DNA from: Streptomyces sp. SID13031
GTDB lineage: Bacteria; Actinomycetota; Actinomycetes; Propionibacteriales; Kribbellaceae
Direction of reading: 5' to 3'
Assembly (NCBI RefSeq): GCF_010548305.1
Contig: NZ_JAAGLV010000009.1
Coordinates: 1 to 64,000, forward strand
Length of the DNA stretch: 64,000 bases
Shown here: positions 22,605 through 32,239 of the stretch, one piece after another
Numbering within the stretch: position 1 is the first letter of the stretch
Layout: each line of letters starts with the position of its first letter
Translations under genes and position numbers: made by a program
Notes under the pieces: model-generated
What the model saw: the letters and a program-made list of their open reading frames with translations, nothing else
What the model was told of the DNA's origin: nothing
The model's database searches: none

Positions 22605-24938
22605 TCAGCCGGTGAGTTCGTAGATCCGGACCCGCTGCCAGCTGTGTCGGAGTACGGCGAGCTTGTCCAGCTCCGGCGACACCGGCCCGCCGAACAGATC
22701 GGCGTACACCCAGCGCACGTGGTACTGGTCGCGCAGCACCCGCAGCACTTCGGGAGTCGGCTCGTAGATCGCCTGGTTGGTCAGCTCGACGCGGTCCGGC
22801 CAGGGCGACGGCTGCTGGTTGTAGCGCAGGCCGCCGACGCCGTGGTTGATCATTGCCTGCGAGGTGTAGCCCCAGCCTTCGAGGAAGGTCCGGCGGCCGG
22901 CGATACCGCTGACGATGTAGCCGCGGGCGTCGCAGCCCGGGCCTTGTTTGCCGGCCGGCCGGCACCAGGTGTTGCTGACGACGACGTCAGTCGGCTCGGA
23001 GTTCTTCGCGAGCCAGAGCGCGGCGGCTTCCTCGTCGGGATAGACCCACCAGGTGGCGGAGGTGAAGGTCTTCGCCTGCTTGCCGCCGTTGAGGTGCAGG
23101 TTCTGCTCGAAGCTCTTCGCCGACGGCACGACCAGCAAGGTCAGCAGAACCAGCAGCCCACCGAGACCGGCCAAGCGTGGTACTCGCTTCACCAACAACA
23201 ACCAGACAAGCATGAGCACCGCAGCTACGCCGACGACCACAAGCAGAGGCCGCGCAACCAACGCAATCCGCCGCAGTTGCGAACCGCTGGGCAACGCGTC
23301 GGTGGTCAGCAGAACGAAGGCAAAGAGCGCACCAAGCACCACGGCCGCGACGCCAACCCCCGCCAAAACCGCGCGGTTGGGGGTGGAGGCAGGGCCGTCC
23401 TCAACCTCGCTTGCGCGACCGGCGCGCAATGCCGGGCGCGCGGCGGCGTACGACCTGGCGATTGTTGCGGCGAGCCAGCCTGCTGCGGCCAGGCTGAAGG
23501 GGACAGCGCTGTGGACGAAATAGGCCTCGCTGATTGAGGGGTGGTCGACGAGGAGGAATCCGGCCCAGCCTGCGATCAACGCGCCGAGCAAGAACCAGCC
23601 GATCGGATCACGGCGCAACTCCCGTCTGCCGACCAGGCCGTAGCCCGCGACCGCCAGCAGTTGACCAGTCAGCAGCAGGGCTGTGACGACGAGAACTCCG
23701 CCGATGGACAGCAGGCCGCCGGACAGCGCGGGCAGGATCAACCCGCCTTCGCCGGCCAACGTCTTGTCGCGCGTGGCGGCTGTGTACCCACCTTGCGTCT
23801 TCACCACAGCAAGGAACTGCAGCCCCGAACCACTCGTGCTGCCCGCGACCGTGACCATCGTGCCGACAGCAGCGGCGACCAGCAGCGATCCGGCCGCAAG
23901 GAACCGCGCAGGCAGCCGACGGTCGCGGATCAGCAGGAAGAGCGCCGGAAGCCCGACCGCTCCAACCAGGATCGGGAGCGTCGTCGGCTTCGATCCACCT
24001 CCGACTACCGCGACGGTGAAGGCCAGCAGCCACAACCCCTTGCCGGTCTCACCTTTGAAGAGCAGGTGGATCAGGAACACGGCGGCCGCAGTACCGGCGA
24101 CCATCCCGAATGTCTGGGACGGGCTGAGCAAACTGAGCGGCGGCGACAGGTTCACCGCAGTGTCGACGAACAGGAACAGCTGCGGCCCAGCCAGCGCAGC
24201 AGCAGCCAGTACGCCGGTCCACCACGCGCGGCTGACCGTCCTGGCCAGGGTGGCGCAAACCAGCAGTGCCACGAGCAGTTGCGGCAACAACCACAACCGG
24301 TAGAGCACGGTGATCGGCGACAGCTTGGTGATGTCCACTGCCGCGGCCATGTCGGCATTCGCGAACCAGTGGTACTCCAGCGACTCCCCGGACACCTGCG
24401 GCAACTGCGGCGGCACCGAGCGGGTCAGCTCGTTCAGCATCGACAAGTGGTACAGCAGGTCCTGGTAGTACGACGTACCGTCCGGTGGTGCCGGGTGGTA
24501 CTTCATCGCGCCGAGCACCGTCCCGCCGAGCAGGACAGCTGACGCGATCACCATCCCCCACGTCCACAGCAGCGGGAGCGGCTTGGGGTCGCTGATCCGC
24601 CAGTGCTTCCGGAGGCGCGGCAGTGCGGCGAAGGCGACGATCACGAGGGCCGGCCAGATCACCAGCGCCCGCTGCCACCCGAGAGCCGTGAAGATCGCCC
24701 ACCCGGCCAGTTGGTACGTCGCCCCGACCGCCGACCCGAGTCCGAAGTCCTCGGCCCAGTTGCCTGTACTACGCCAGAGTGCGCGCAGGAGCAGGATCCC
24801 CGGCAACGCGACCGCCAGGGCGAAGTACAGGGTGTACTTCGCGATCGGGGCGATGGGGACGTCGAGGGAGCTCAGCGCCAGGACCGTGACGGCGTACGGA
24901 AGCAACCACGGCAGCAGCCGTGGCAGGGAACGCGTCAT
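22605..24938 (-). CDS. large polytopic membrane protein, GT-C-like glycosyltransferase candidate
   Basis: 777 residues with roughly 13-15 hydrophobic segments and a C-terminal soluble domain (~640-777: ATWWVYPDEEAAALWLAKN, VVVSNTWCRPAGKQGPGCDARG). An early extracellular loop after helix 5-6 has the acidic/polar DLLYHLSMLNELTRSVPPQ and ESLEYHWFANAD. Topology, size and C-terminal domain fit GT-C-fold transferases that use polyprenol-linked sugars. Its start overlaps the stop of a polyprenol-type GT2 (ATGA), so the GT2 may supply the donor. Specific function unknown. Confidence 0.65.
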   Translation of the reverse strand: MTRSLPRLLPWLLPYAVTVLALSSLDVPIAPIAKYTLYFALAVALPGILLLRALWRSTGNWAEDFGLGSAVGATYQLAGWAIFTALGWQRALVIWPALVIVAFAALPRLRKHWRISDPKPLPLLWTWGMVIASAVLLGGTVLGAMKYHPAPPDGTSYYQDLLYHLSMLNELTRSVPPQLPQVSGESLEYHWFANADMAAAVDITKLSPITVLYRLWLLPQLLVALLVCATLARTVSRAWWTGVLAAAALAGPQLFLFVDTAVNLSPPLSLLSPSQTFGMVAGTAAAVFLIHLLFKGETGKGLWLLAFTVAVVGGGSKPTTLPILVGAVGLPALFLLIRDRRLPARFLAAGSLLVAAAVGTMVTVAGSTSGSGLQFLAVVKTQGGYTAATRDKTLAGEGGLILPALSGGLLSIGGVLVVTALLLTGQLLAVAGYGLVGRRELRRDPIGWFLLGALIAGWAGFLLVDHPSISEAYFVHSAVPFSLAAAGWLAATIARSYAAARPALRAGRASEVEDGPASTPNRAVLAGVGVAAVVLGALFAFVLLTTDALPSGSQLRRIALVARPLLVVVGVAAVLMLVWLLLVKRVPRLAGLGGLLVLLTLLVVPSAKSFEQNLHLNGGKQAKTFTSATWWVYPDEEAAALWLAKNSEPTDVVVSNTWCRPAGKQGPGCDARGYIVSGIAGRRTFLEGWGYTSQAMINHGVGGLRYNQQPSPWPDRVELTNQAIYEPTPEVLRVLRDQYHVRWVYADLFGGPVSPELDKLAVLRHSWQRVRIYELTG

Positions 24939-25930
24939 CTAGCCGGGACCTCATCGAAGGTCTCGTCGGGCGTCTGGTCGAGGGGCTGGTGCCCGGTGTC
25001 CTCGAGGCTGTCGTAGCCGACCAGGAACTGCGGGCGCCGCTGGCTCGACTGGAACAGGCGAGCGACGTACTCCCCCAGTAGACCGAGACACAGCAACTGG
25101 ATCGCGCCGATGATGCTGACGGCGAGCACCGTCGACGTCCAGCCGGGGACGCTGTTGCCGGACAGCTTGATCACGAGCGCGCCGACCGCGAACATCCCGG
25201 ACAGCAGGCCGCCGAGCAATCCGAACCAGGTCGCCAGCCGCAGCGGCGCCGCCGAGAACGCGGTCACGCTGTCGAAGGCCAGCCGGAACATCTTCGACCA
25301 GTTGTACTTCGTCACGCCGGCCGCCCGCTCCGCTCGCACATAAGCGACCTCGGCACTCGGGAAGCCCAGCCACGGGATCACCAGCCGGAAGACGCGGCCG
25401 TCCTCGGGGAGTGAGTTCACCGCGTCGACGACCCGGCGCGAGACGAGCCGGAAGTCGGCCGCGTCGAAGGGAATGTCCTTGCCGACCAGGCGGCACATCA
25501 GCCGGTAGTACATCCGGGCCGTCGTCCGCTTCGGCCACGAGTCGCTCGAACGGTCGGACCGTACGCCGTACACGACGTCGACATCCTTGTCGCGAGCAGT
25601 GGCCAGCAGCTCGGCGATCACCTCGGGCGGATCCTGCAGGTCGGCGTCGATCGTGACGAGGTACCGGCCACGGGCGCGCCGGAATCCTGCTGACTGGGCA
25701 GCCTGGTGCCCGGAGTTGCGGAGCAGGCGGACGACGCGGAGCTGCTGCCAGTCGACGGCGGCCTTGAGCAGCATCGTGGCGGTCGCGTCCCGGCTGCCGT
25801 CGTCGACGACGAGCACCTCGTAGCTGATGCCGAGGCCGTCCAGCAGGGGTCGCATCCGCTCGAAGAAGATCGGCAGTACCTCTTCCTCGTCGTACATCGG
25901 CACGACGACGGAGAGTTCGGGATCCGGCAT
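24935..25930 (-). CDS. GT2 polyprenyl-phosphate glycosyltransferase (DPM1/GtrB type)
   Basis: 331 residues. The GT-A catalytic domain (1-~225) has SVVVPMYDEEEVL, EVLVVDDGSRD, the DADLQDPPE metal/catalytic block and DFRLVSRRVVDAV. Two transmembrane helices follow (~230-255 and 268-292), as in GtrB-like enzymes that load a sugar onto undecaprenyl phosphate at the cytoplasmic face. The C-terminal tail is acidic. It forms a two-gene unit with the downstream GT-C-like protein. The sugar is not predictable from sequence. Confidence 0.9.
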   Translation of the reverse strand: MPDPELSVVVPMYDEEEVLPIFFERMRPLLDGLGISYEVLVVDDGSRDATATMLLKAAVDWQQLRVVRLLRNSGHQAAQSAGFRRARGRYLVTIDADLQDPPEVIAELLATARDKDVDVVYGVRSDRSSDSWPKRTTARMYYRLMCRLVGKDIPFDAADFRLVSRRVVDAVNSLPEDGRVFRLVIPWLGFPSAEVAYVRAERAAGVTKYNWSKMFRLAFDSVTAFSAAPLRLATWFGLLGGLLSGMFAVGALVIKLSGNSVPGWTSTVLAVSIIGAIQLLCLGLLGEYVARLFQSSQRRPQFLVGYDSLEDTGHQPLDQTPDETFDEVPAR

Positions 25931-25983
25931 CCCCAGAAAGTAGCAGGTGAATTCCGGGGATTTGCCGGTCGGTACCGGTCTGA

Positions 25984-27528
25984 TCAGGTTTGTGGCGAGA
26001 CGGCGACGGCGCCCGTGCGGCGGGGGTCGCCCACTGCGAGCAGGCCGTCGGCCGGGTCCCAGAAGGCGGCGGCGACGCCACCGAAGTACATCGAATGGGG
26101 TGGCATCGGGCGGGTCGGCAGGTTGCTGGCGAAGCCCGACACGGCGAGATCGTCCTCGTAGTCGACGACGACGTCCTCGCGGACGCGGACGTGCAGGCGC
26201 GGGTGCTCCACCGCCTCTTCGAGCGACAGTCCGCCGTGGGTGTAGAGCGCGTAGACCTGCGCGATCGCGGTCGGGATCCGGTCGGAACCGGGCGAGCTGA
26301 TCGCCAGCACGGCGCCGTCGCGGTCCCGGCGCGCGACGCTCGGCGCCATGTTCGACGTGAGCCTGGTGCCGGGCGCGAGACTGTGCGGGCCGCCGTGCAT
26401 GAGCTCTTGTTCGCCGAGTGCGTTGTTGAGCCAGATGCCGGTGCCCGGGGTCATCACGCCGGAGCCGTAGCCGGACGAGACGGTGATCGCGCAGGCGTCG
26501 CCTTCGTCGTCGACCACCGAGACGGTCGCAGTACTGGGTGAGCTGAGTGCCCGCAGATCGCCGGCGCTGGCGAGGTCGAGCAGCTTCTTGCCTTCGAGCT
26601 GGCGAACGTCTTCCTCGTCCAGCTCGGCCAGGCGGCGACCGAACACGGCGTGCTGTACCTCGATCAGTCGCTCGAGCTCGGCCGGATTCCAGGCGCCCTG
26701 GCTCGGTACGCCGTCGAGCAGCGCGAGCATCGCGGCCACGGCGACTCCGCCGACGGCCGGTGGCGGGTTGGTCGCGAGGCGCCAGCCGTTCTGCCGGACG
26801 ATCAACGCCGGCCGGATGATCGCCTCGTACGCCGCCAGGTCCTCGGCGGTCAGGATGCCGTCGTTGTCGGCCATGTCGCGGACGAGCAGCTCGGCGAGCT
26901 CGCCGGTGTAGAGGGTCTCGGCGCCCTGCGTCGCGATCAGCTCGAGCGCCTCGGCCAGCTCGGGGATCACGACAGTACTGCCGGCCTTGATCACCACGCC
27001 GTCGTCGTCATGCACGACGCCATGGCTCGGCGGGTGCCAGCCGAAGATGATGTCGTGGGTGTACCCGAGGTAGTACCCCGAGGTGCGGCTGAGCGGGAAC
27101 CCCTGGCGCGCAACCTCGATCGCAGGCCTCACGACCTCGCTCCAAGGCGCCTTGCCGGATCGCTGATGCGCAACGTCCAGCGCCTTCATCCCGCCGGGCG
27201 TCGCCACCGACCCGTGGCCGATGGCGGTGGTCGTCCCGCCGCCGTACTCGGTGCTGATGTCCCAGACGCCCTGCCCGAACTTGTGCTCCGGCAGCCCGCG
27301 CCCGGGCATCTCCACCCAGCCGTCGATGGTGACCGCTTCGCCACCCTTGACCTGCAAGGTGACGAACCCACCCGAGGCCGGTGACACGACGCCGATCTCG
27401 TTCACCATCGTCACCAGAATCGCGGCGATGGCAGCATCAACCGCGTTGCCACCTTCCGCCGCCAACCGAACCCCGGCCTCGGCCGCAGCTTTGTTAGGAG
27501 CCGCGACCGCGACTCGAGGATTAGCCAT
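25984..27528 (-). CDS. gamma-glutamyltransferase family protein
   Basis: About 514 residues of the Ntn-hydrolase GGT family (glutathione and gamma-glutamyl compound hydrolysis or transfer). GNAVDAAIA near the N terminus, the putative nucleophile region SPSTATVSVVDDEGDACAIT (first threonine after SPS; homologues have TTH) and GSGVMTPGTGIWLNNALGE are seen. No signal peptide is evident, so it may be cytoplasmic. The ATG at 27528 fits the family start; an ATG at 27546 is also possible, and neither has a good RBS. The STA in place of TTH is worth noting. Confidence 0.85.
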   Translation of the reverse strand: MANPRVAVAAPNKAAAEAGVRLAAEGGNAVDAAIAAILVTMVNEIGVVSPASGGFVTLQVKGGEAVTIDGWVEMPGRGLPEHKFGQGVWDISTEYGGGTTTAIGHGSVATPGGMKALDVAHQRSGKAPWSEVVRPAIEVARQGFPLSRTSGYYLGYTHDIIFGWHPPSHGVVHDDDGVVIKAGSTVVIPELAEALELIATQGAETLYTGELAELLVRDMADNDGILTAEDLAAYEAIIRPALIVRQNGWRLATNPPPAVGGVAVAAMLALLDGVPSQGAWNPAELERLIEVQHAVFGRRLAELDEEDVRQLEGKKLLDLASAGDLRALSSPSTATVSVVDDEGDACAITVSSGYGSGVMTPGTGIWLNNALGEQELMHGGPHSLAPGTRLTSNMAPSVARRDRDGAVLAISSPGSDRIPTAIAQVYALYTHGGLSLEEAVEHPRLHVRVREDVVVDYEDDLAVSGFASNLPTRPMPPHSMYFGGVAAAFWDPADGLLAVGDPRRTGAVAVSPQT

Positions 27529-27588
27529 TGGCCGACCCGCGCTCATTCGTGTTGGGTGCGGGGACCGCGACCCTCGGGGTGCCCACGG

Positions 27589-30072
27589 TCAGCCGACGCG
27601 CTGGACTGCGCCGAAGCGGTCGACGGTGACCTGGACGGCTGCCTGGCGGGCGGCGCCGACCTCCGTCTCGGTGAGCGTTCGGTCGTGGGCGCGGAAGCGG
27701 AGGGCGAACGCGAGCGACTTCTTGCCCTCGCCGATCTGCTCGCCGGTGTAGAGGTCGAACAGCCGGATCGACTCCAGCAGCTCCCCCGCACCTTCGACGA
27801 GCGCCGCCTCGACCTCCGCCGCGGCGAGCTCGGCCCCGACGATCAGCGCGACGTCCTCCTTCGCGACCGGGTACGACGAGAACGCGTGCGCCGTGACCGA
27901 CGACGGAGCCGCCGCCATCAACGCCTCCAGGTCGAGCTCGACCGCACCCGACCGGGCCGGGAGCCCGAATGCCTGACACACCTTCGGGTGCAACTCACCG
28001 GCATGACCGATGACCTTGCCACCGACCGACACCTCGGCACACCGGCCCGGATGCCACGGCGCCAGCTCGACGTTCCGTAGTACCGGCTCGACCCCGACCA
28101 CCGCGGCCACAGAACGAGCAACCTGTACTGCGTCCGCCCAACCCGCGGGCTGGCCCTTGCCCCACCAGCCGGCCGGGGTGCGGGAGCCGGTCAGCACGAC
28201 TCCGAGATGGAGCGGCTGGTCCGGGAGCGCGTCGTACAGGGCCTGGAGCTCTTCGTCGCTCGGGCGCTGCTCGACGGACGGCAGCGGCGCCGGCTTCGAG
28301 TCCGCACGAGGCAGGAACACCAGACCGGTCTGGAAGATCGCGAGATCTCCCGCGCCGCGACCGACGTTGCGCTCGGCCACCCGGAGCAGGGTCGGCAGCA
28401 GCGTCGTCTGCATCGACGGCTCCTCGTCCGACAACGGGTTGGCCAGCTTCACCGTCGTACGGCGGAAGTCGTCCGCCGGCAGGCCCATCGCGTCGAAGTC
28501 CGCGTCGCCGACGAACGGGTAGGACACGACCTCGGTCAGCCCGGCCCCCACCAACGCGGTGGCGATCCGGCGCCGGCGCTGCTGCGCGACGGTCAGCCCC
28601 TTGCCACCGGGCGCCTTCGGCAGTACCGACGGCACGTTGTCGAACCCGAACAGCCGGATGACCTCTTCGGCATAGTCATTGGGGTCCCGCAGATCGGGCC
28701 GCCACGACGGCGGGCTGACGACCAGGGTCCCGTCCTTCGGGCCGTCGACATAGCAGCCGACGGCGCGCAGGTACTCGACTGTTTCCTCGATCGAGATCGG
28801 CGCACCGGCGACCCGGGCCGCGTGGTCCGCGGGGATCGTCACGCGCTTCGGCAGGAGGTGGGTGTCGATGACGGTCTCGTCGGTCAGGATGGTGCCGCCG
28901 GCCAGCTCCGCGAGCAGGTCGGCGACGCGCTGCGCGGCGTACCGGGGAAGCTCGGGATCGACCTCGCGCTCGAACCGGCGAGAGGCCTCGGAGGAGAGCT
29001 TGTGCCGGCGCGACGAACGCGCGATCACGATCGGATGGAAGTGCGCCGCCTCGATCACCACCTCGGTGGTCGACGCGGAGATCTCGGTGGACGCGCCACC
29101 CATCACGCCGGCGACGCCGATCGGGCCGGAGTCGTCGGTGATCAGCAGGTCCTCGACATCCAGCTCACGCGTCTGGTCGTCCAGCGTCATCAGCTTCTCG
29201 CCGGCGGTTGCACGGCGGACGACGATCTCGCCGCTCAGCCGGGCCTTGTCGTAGCCGTGGATCGGCTGCCCCAGCTCGAGCATCACGTAGTTGGTGATGT
29301 CGACGCCGATCGAGATCGGCCGCATGCCGGACATCACGAGCCGCTGCTGCAACCAGCGCGGCGACGGTGCCGCCGGGTCGATCCCGGTCACCGTCCTGGT
29401 GACGAAGACGCTGCAAGCCTCGGCGTCGTCGACACGCACCGGGTAGCCGTTTTCCTGGCTGCCGGTGACGGTCAGCGCCGCCGGGTCCTTCAGCTCCACC
29501 CCGTACGCCGTGGCCGCCTCGCGCGCGACGCCACGAATCGACAGGCAGTAGCCCCGATCCGGCGTCACCGCGATGTCGAGCACGTCGTCGCGCAGCCCGA
29601 GCAGCTCGATCGCGTCCGTGCCGGGCTCCGCCTCGCCCGGCTGGAGGACGACGATGCCGTGGGTGCCGTCGTCGCCCAGGCCCAGCTCCGACGACGAGCA
29701 GATCATCCCGCTGGAGACGTGCCCGTAGGTCTTCCGCGCGGAGATCGCGAACCCGCCGGGCAGGACCGCGCCCGGGAGTACGACGACGACCAGGTCGCCG
29801 ACCTCGAAGTTGCTCGCGCCGCAGACGACCCATTGCGGCTCGTCCTTGCCGATGTCGAGCGAGCACCAGCGGATGGTCTTGCCGTTCTTCTGCGGCTCCG
29901 GCTCGAAGCTGAGCACCGTGCCGACCACCAGCGGACCGGTCAGCCCGCCGCCCGCCTCGTCGACCGTCTCCACCTCGAGCCCGGCGCGGACCAGCTTCTC
30001 GCCGACGTCGCGACCGGTCACGCCGGCCGGCAGCTCGACGTACTCCCGAAGCCATGACAGTGGGACCCGCAT
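27589..30072 (-). CDS. pheT: phenylalanyl-tRNA synthetase beta subunit
   Basis: 827-residue subunit of the (alpha-beta)2 enzyme. Order: N-terminal EMAP/OB-type tRNA-binding domain (~40-150), B3/B4 editing domain (~210-400), B5 (~405-475), catalytic-like module, and C-terminal ferredoxin-fold anticodon-binding domain (~735-827, [14 protein letters not shown]...[18 protein letters not shown]). Its ATG overlaps the pheS stop by one base (TGATG). Length is usual. Confidence 0.97.
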   Translation of the reverse strand: MRVPLSWLREYVELPAGVTGRDVGEKLVRAGLEVETVDEAGGGLTGPLVVGTVLSFEPEPQKNGKTIRWCSLDIGKDEPQWVVCGASNFEVGDLVVVVLPGAVLPGGFAISARKTYGHVSSGMICSSSELGLGDDGTHGIVVLQPGEAEPGTDAIELLGLRDDVLDIAVTPDRGYCLSIRGVAREAATAYGVELKDPAALTVTGSQENGYPVRVDDAEACSVFVTRTVTGIDPAAPSPRWLQQRLVMSGMRPISIGVDITNYVMLELGQPIHGYDKARLSGEIVVRRATAGEKLMTLDDQTRELDVEDLLITDDSGPIGVAGVMGGASTEISASTTEVVIEAAHFHPIVIARSSRRHKLSSEASRRFEREVDPELPRYAAQRVADLLAELAGGTILTDETVIDTHLLPKRVTIPADHAARVAGAPISIEETVEYLRAVGCYVDGPKDGTLVVSPPSWRPDLRDPNDYAEEVIRLFGFDNVPSVLPKAPGGKGLTVAQQRRRRIATALVGAGLTEVVSYPFVGDADFDAMGLPADDFRRTTVKLANPLSDEEPSMQTTLLPTLLRVAERNVGRGAGDLAIFQTGLVFLPRADSKPAPLPSVEQRPSDEELQALYDALPDQPLHLGVVLTGSRTPAGWWGKGQPAGWADAVQVARSVAAVVGVEPVLRNVELAPWHPGRCAEVSVGGKVIGHAGELHPKVCQAFGLPARSGAVELDLEALMAAAPSSVTAHAFSSYPVAKEDVALIVGAELAAAEVEAALVEGAGELLESIRLFDLYTGEQIGEGKKSLAFALRFRAHDRTLTETEVGAARQAAVQVTVDRFGAVQRVG

Positions 30073-31181
30073 CAGATCTCCATCCCGAACTGGCGGCTGA
30101 ACCGCACATCACCCTCGACCATGTCGCGCATGTCCTCGACGCCGTTACGGAACATCAGCGTCCGCTCCAGCCCCATCCCGAACGCGAACCCGGAGTACCG
30201 GTCGGTGTCGATCCCACAGGCCTGCAGCACCCGCGGGTTGACGACGCCGCAGCCGCCCCACTCGATCCAGCCCTCGCTGCCACACGTGCGGCACGGGCGA
30301 TCGGGGTTGCCGACCGAGGCGCCCCGGCAGACGAAGCACTTCAGATCGACCTCGGCCGACGGCTCGGTGAACGGGAAGAAGTTCGGCCTCAGGCGTGCTT
30401 CGAGCCCCTCACCGAACATCGAGACGACGAAGTGATCGAGCGTGCCCTTGAGGTGCGCGAGCGTGATGCCCTCGTCCACGACCAGGCCCTCGACCTGGTA
30501 GAAGACCGGCGTATGGGTCGCGTCCAGCTCGTCGGTACGGAACACCCGGCCCGGACAGATCACGTAGATCGGCGGCTTGCGGGTCAGCATCGATCGCGCC
30601 TGCACCGGCGACGTGTGCGTCCGCAGTACGGTGCCGGAACCGGGCGGGTCGACGAAGAACGTGTCCTGCATCTGCCGCGCCGGGTGGTCGGGCTGGAAGT
30701 TCAGCGCGTCGAAGTTCAGCCACTCGGCCTCGACCTCGGGCCCCTCGGCGACATCCCAGCCGAGCGCCGTGAAGACGTCAGCGACCTGCTCCGAGATCAG
30801 CGACAGCGGGTGCCGGGCCCCGAGCTCCGGGCTGTGCCACGGCAGCGTCACGTCGACGCGCTCGGTGGCGAGCATCCGCTCCTCGTGCTCGGCCTCCAGT
30901 ACTACGAGCCTGCCCGCGAACGCGTCGTTGATCGCCTTCCGCGCCGACCCGATCCGCTGCCCGGCCTCCTTACGCCCCTGCGGCGGCAACGCACCGATCT
31001 CCCGGTTCGCCAGCGCGATCGGCGACCGCTCACCCAGATGAGCGACCTTCGCCTCCTGCAACGCCACCAGATCGGCCGCCTTCACGAAGGCGTCAAGAGC
31101 CTCGTCGCGCGCCCGTCCGACCTCATCGGCATGCAGAGGAGTGACCTCGACGGGGTCGTAGTTCTTGTTGGGACCGGACAT
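30072..31181 (-). CDS. pheS: phenylalanyl-tRNA synthetase alpha subunit
   Basis: 369-residue class II catalytic subunit. An N-terminal coiled-coil arm (~20-110) precedes motif 2 ([20 protein letters not shown]) and motif 3 ([13 protein letters not shown]). A zinc-like [19 protein letters not shown] cluster near residue 290 is an insertion seen in some actinobacterial PheS. The start has GGAAGAGAG upstream. A 17-bp inverted repeat lies in the 203-bp gap upstream. Confidence 0.97.
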   Translation of the reverse strand: MSGPNKNYDPVEVTPLHADEVGRARDEALDAFVKAADLVALQEAKVAHLGERSPIALANREIGALPPQGRKEAGQRIGSARKAINDAFAGRLVVLEAEHEERMLATERVDVTLPWHSPELGARHPLSLISEQVADVFTALGWDVAEGPEVEAEWLNFDALNFQPDHPARQMQDTFFVDPPGSGTVLRTHTSPVQARSMLTRKPPIYVICPGRVFRTDELDATHTPVFYQVEGLVVDEGITLAHLKGTLDHFVVSMFGEGLEARLRPNFFPFTEPSAEVDLKCFVCRGASVGNPDRPCRTCGSEGWIEWGGCGVVNPRVLQACGIDTDRYSGFAFGMGLERTLMFRNGVEDMRDMVEGDVRFSRQFGMEI

Positions 31182-31286
31182 GGCTCTCTTCCCGGGGTCG
31201 CTGATTCCTGAAACTGCTCAAAGCAGTCTAGGAACCCCAGGCCCCGGACCGTGAATCGGTCGTCCACAGGCCGGGCCGCCGGGGCT

Positions 31287-31374
31287 CCACCACACACCAA
31301 CCCGCCTCGACGGCTCTCGTCGGAGCGCAGCCACGCTCATGACCACTTCGCAGCACAGGGTTGGTGTGTGGTGG
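31287..31374. repeat. perfect 17-bp inverted repeat with 54-base spacer
   Basis: CCACCACACACCAACCC (31287-31303) is repeated exactly in inverse orientation at 31358-31374. It lies in the 203-bp gap between the pheS start and the stop of the next gene upstream (same strand). It could be a terminator of the upstream gene, a structured pheS leader, or a small repeat element; no T tract or transposon genes are seen. Confidence 0.6.
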
Positions 31375-31384
31375 CGGTCCGGGA

Positions 31385-32104
31385 CTACTTGCGGAGGCCG
31401 AACCAGGGTTCCTTGGCCAGTTCACGCTGCAGTACTTCCTGGTCTCCTGGGTCGGCGACGAGTGCGCTCAGCTCCGCCGCGCGTTCAAGCTCGATCTCTG
31501 CGGCTCCCGGCGAGCCGGTGGCGGCCAACGCGCGGGCGAGGGCTTCCCGGGCGAAGGGGGCGTCCCAGTCGGCCATCTGGTCGGGATGCGCGAGCACCAG
31601 TTCCAGGCAGCGTTGAGCGTGCTCCAAGCCGAGGGAGACCCGGCCGATGCGGAGAGACGCTCGGGCGATCATGTACTCGCCTCGGGCGTGGTTGGCCTCG
31701 TTGCCGGCTTCCAGCCAGTGGAGGCAGGCTGCGTAGGCGCCGTACAGGAGGCGTTCCTGGTCGGCCAGCGGGCTGGTTTCGTCGATCTGGTCCATCAGGT
31801 CCCAGGTCTCGTTGTTGAGTTCGACGCCGAAGTAGCGGTGGAGCTCGCGGCCCTCGATCAGTTCGGTGGCGACCTTTTCCGTCAGGTCGCTCCAGCTTGT
31901 CATCCCGTGTTCGCGGGCGATCGTCAGTTGCGCGTCGCGGAGGGTGAAGGCTGTTGGGTCGACGGAGTTGCCCCGGTACTCCGGGTGGTGCGCCCGCACT
32001 CGCGCGATCGCGTCCGGGCGGGACTTGGCGACGGCTTTGCGGAGGTCCTTCGCGCGGGTGCGGAGCTGGCTGAGGCTTGCTTTGGTGGGCAGTTCGGTGG
32101 ACAT
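31385..32104 (-). CDS. ankyrin/TPR-type hypothetical protein
   Basis: 239 residues from an ATG at 32104 with GGAAGGA upstream. Residues 1-75 contain LSQLRTRAKDLRKAV...AFTLRDAQLTIAREHGMTSWSDL, a block found at the N termini of actinobacterial ankyrin-type and related proteins. The rest is mostly alpha-helical with a TPR-like feel (ARASLRIGRVSLGLEHAQRCLELV, EALARALAATGSPGAAEIEL). No catalytic motif is visible. Role unknown. Confidence 0.7.
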   Translation of the reverse strand: MSTELPTKASLSQLRTRAKDLRKAVAKSRPDAIARVRAHHPEYRGNSVDPTAFTLRDAQLTIAREHGMTSWSDLTEKVATELIEGRELHRYFGVELNNETWDLMDQIDETSPLADQERLLYGAYAACLHWLEAGNEANHARGEYMIARASLRIGRVSLGLEHAQRCLELVLAHPDQMADWDAPFAREALARALAATGSPGAAEIELERAAELSALVADPGDQEVLQRELAKEPWFGLRK

Positions 32105-32239
32105 CGACGGATCCTTCCAGGCAGCCCGCTCCGCTGAACCAGGCCGTCCCGAAGGGGTCACCGGCCATCGCTCACAACAGAGTATCCAGGTGCACTCGGT
32201 GCTTGCCGCGGAGAGGAGGCGCCCTGGCGCGCGCTGCGC

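Noticed and set aside
26650-30057. Long plus-strand frames (for example 28207-30057, 616 aa) across the GGT and pheT genes
   Set aside because: Antisense to clearly homologous GGT and PheT sequences; shadow composition.
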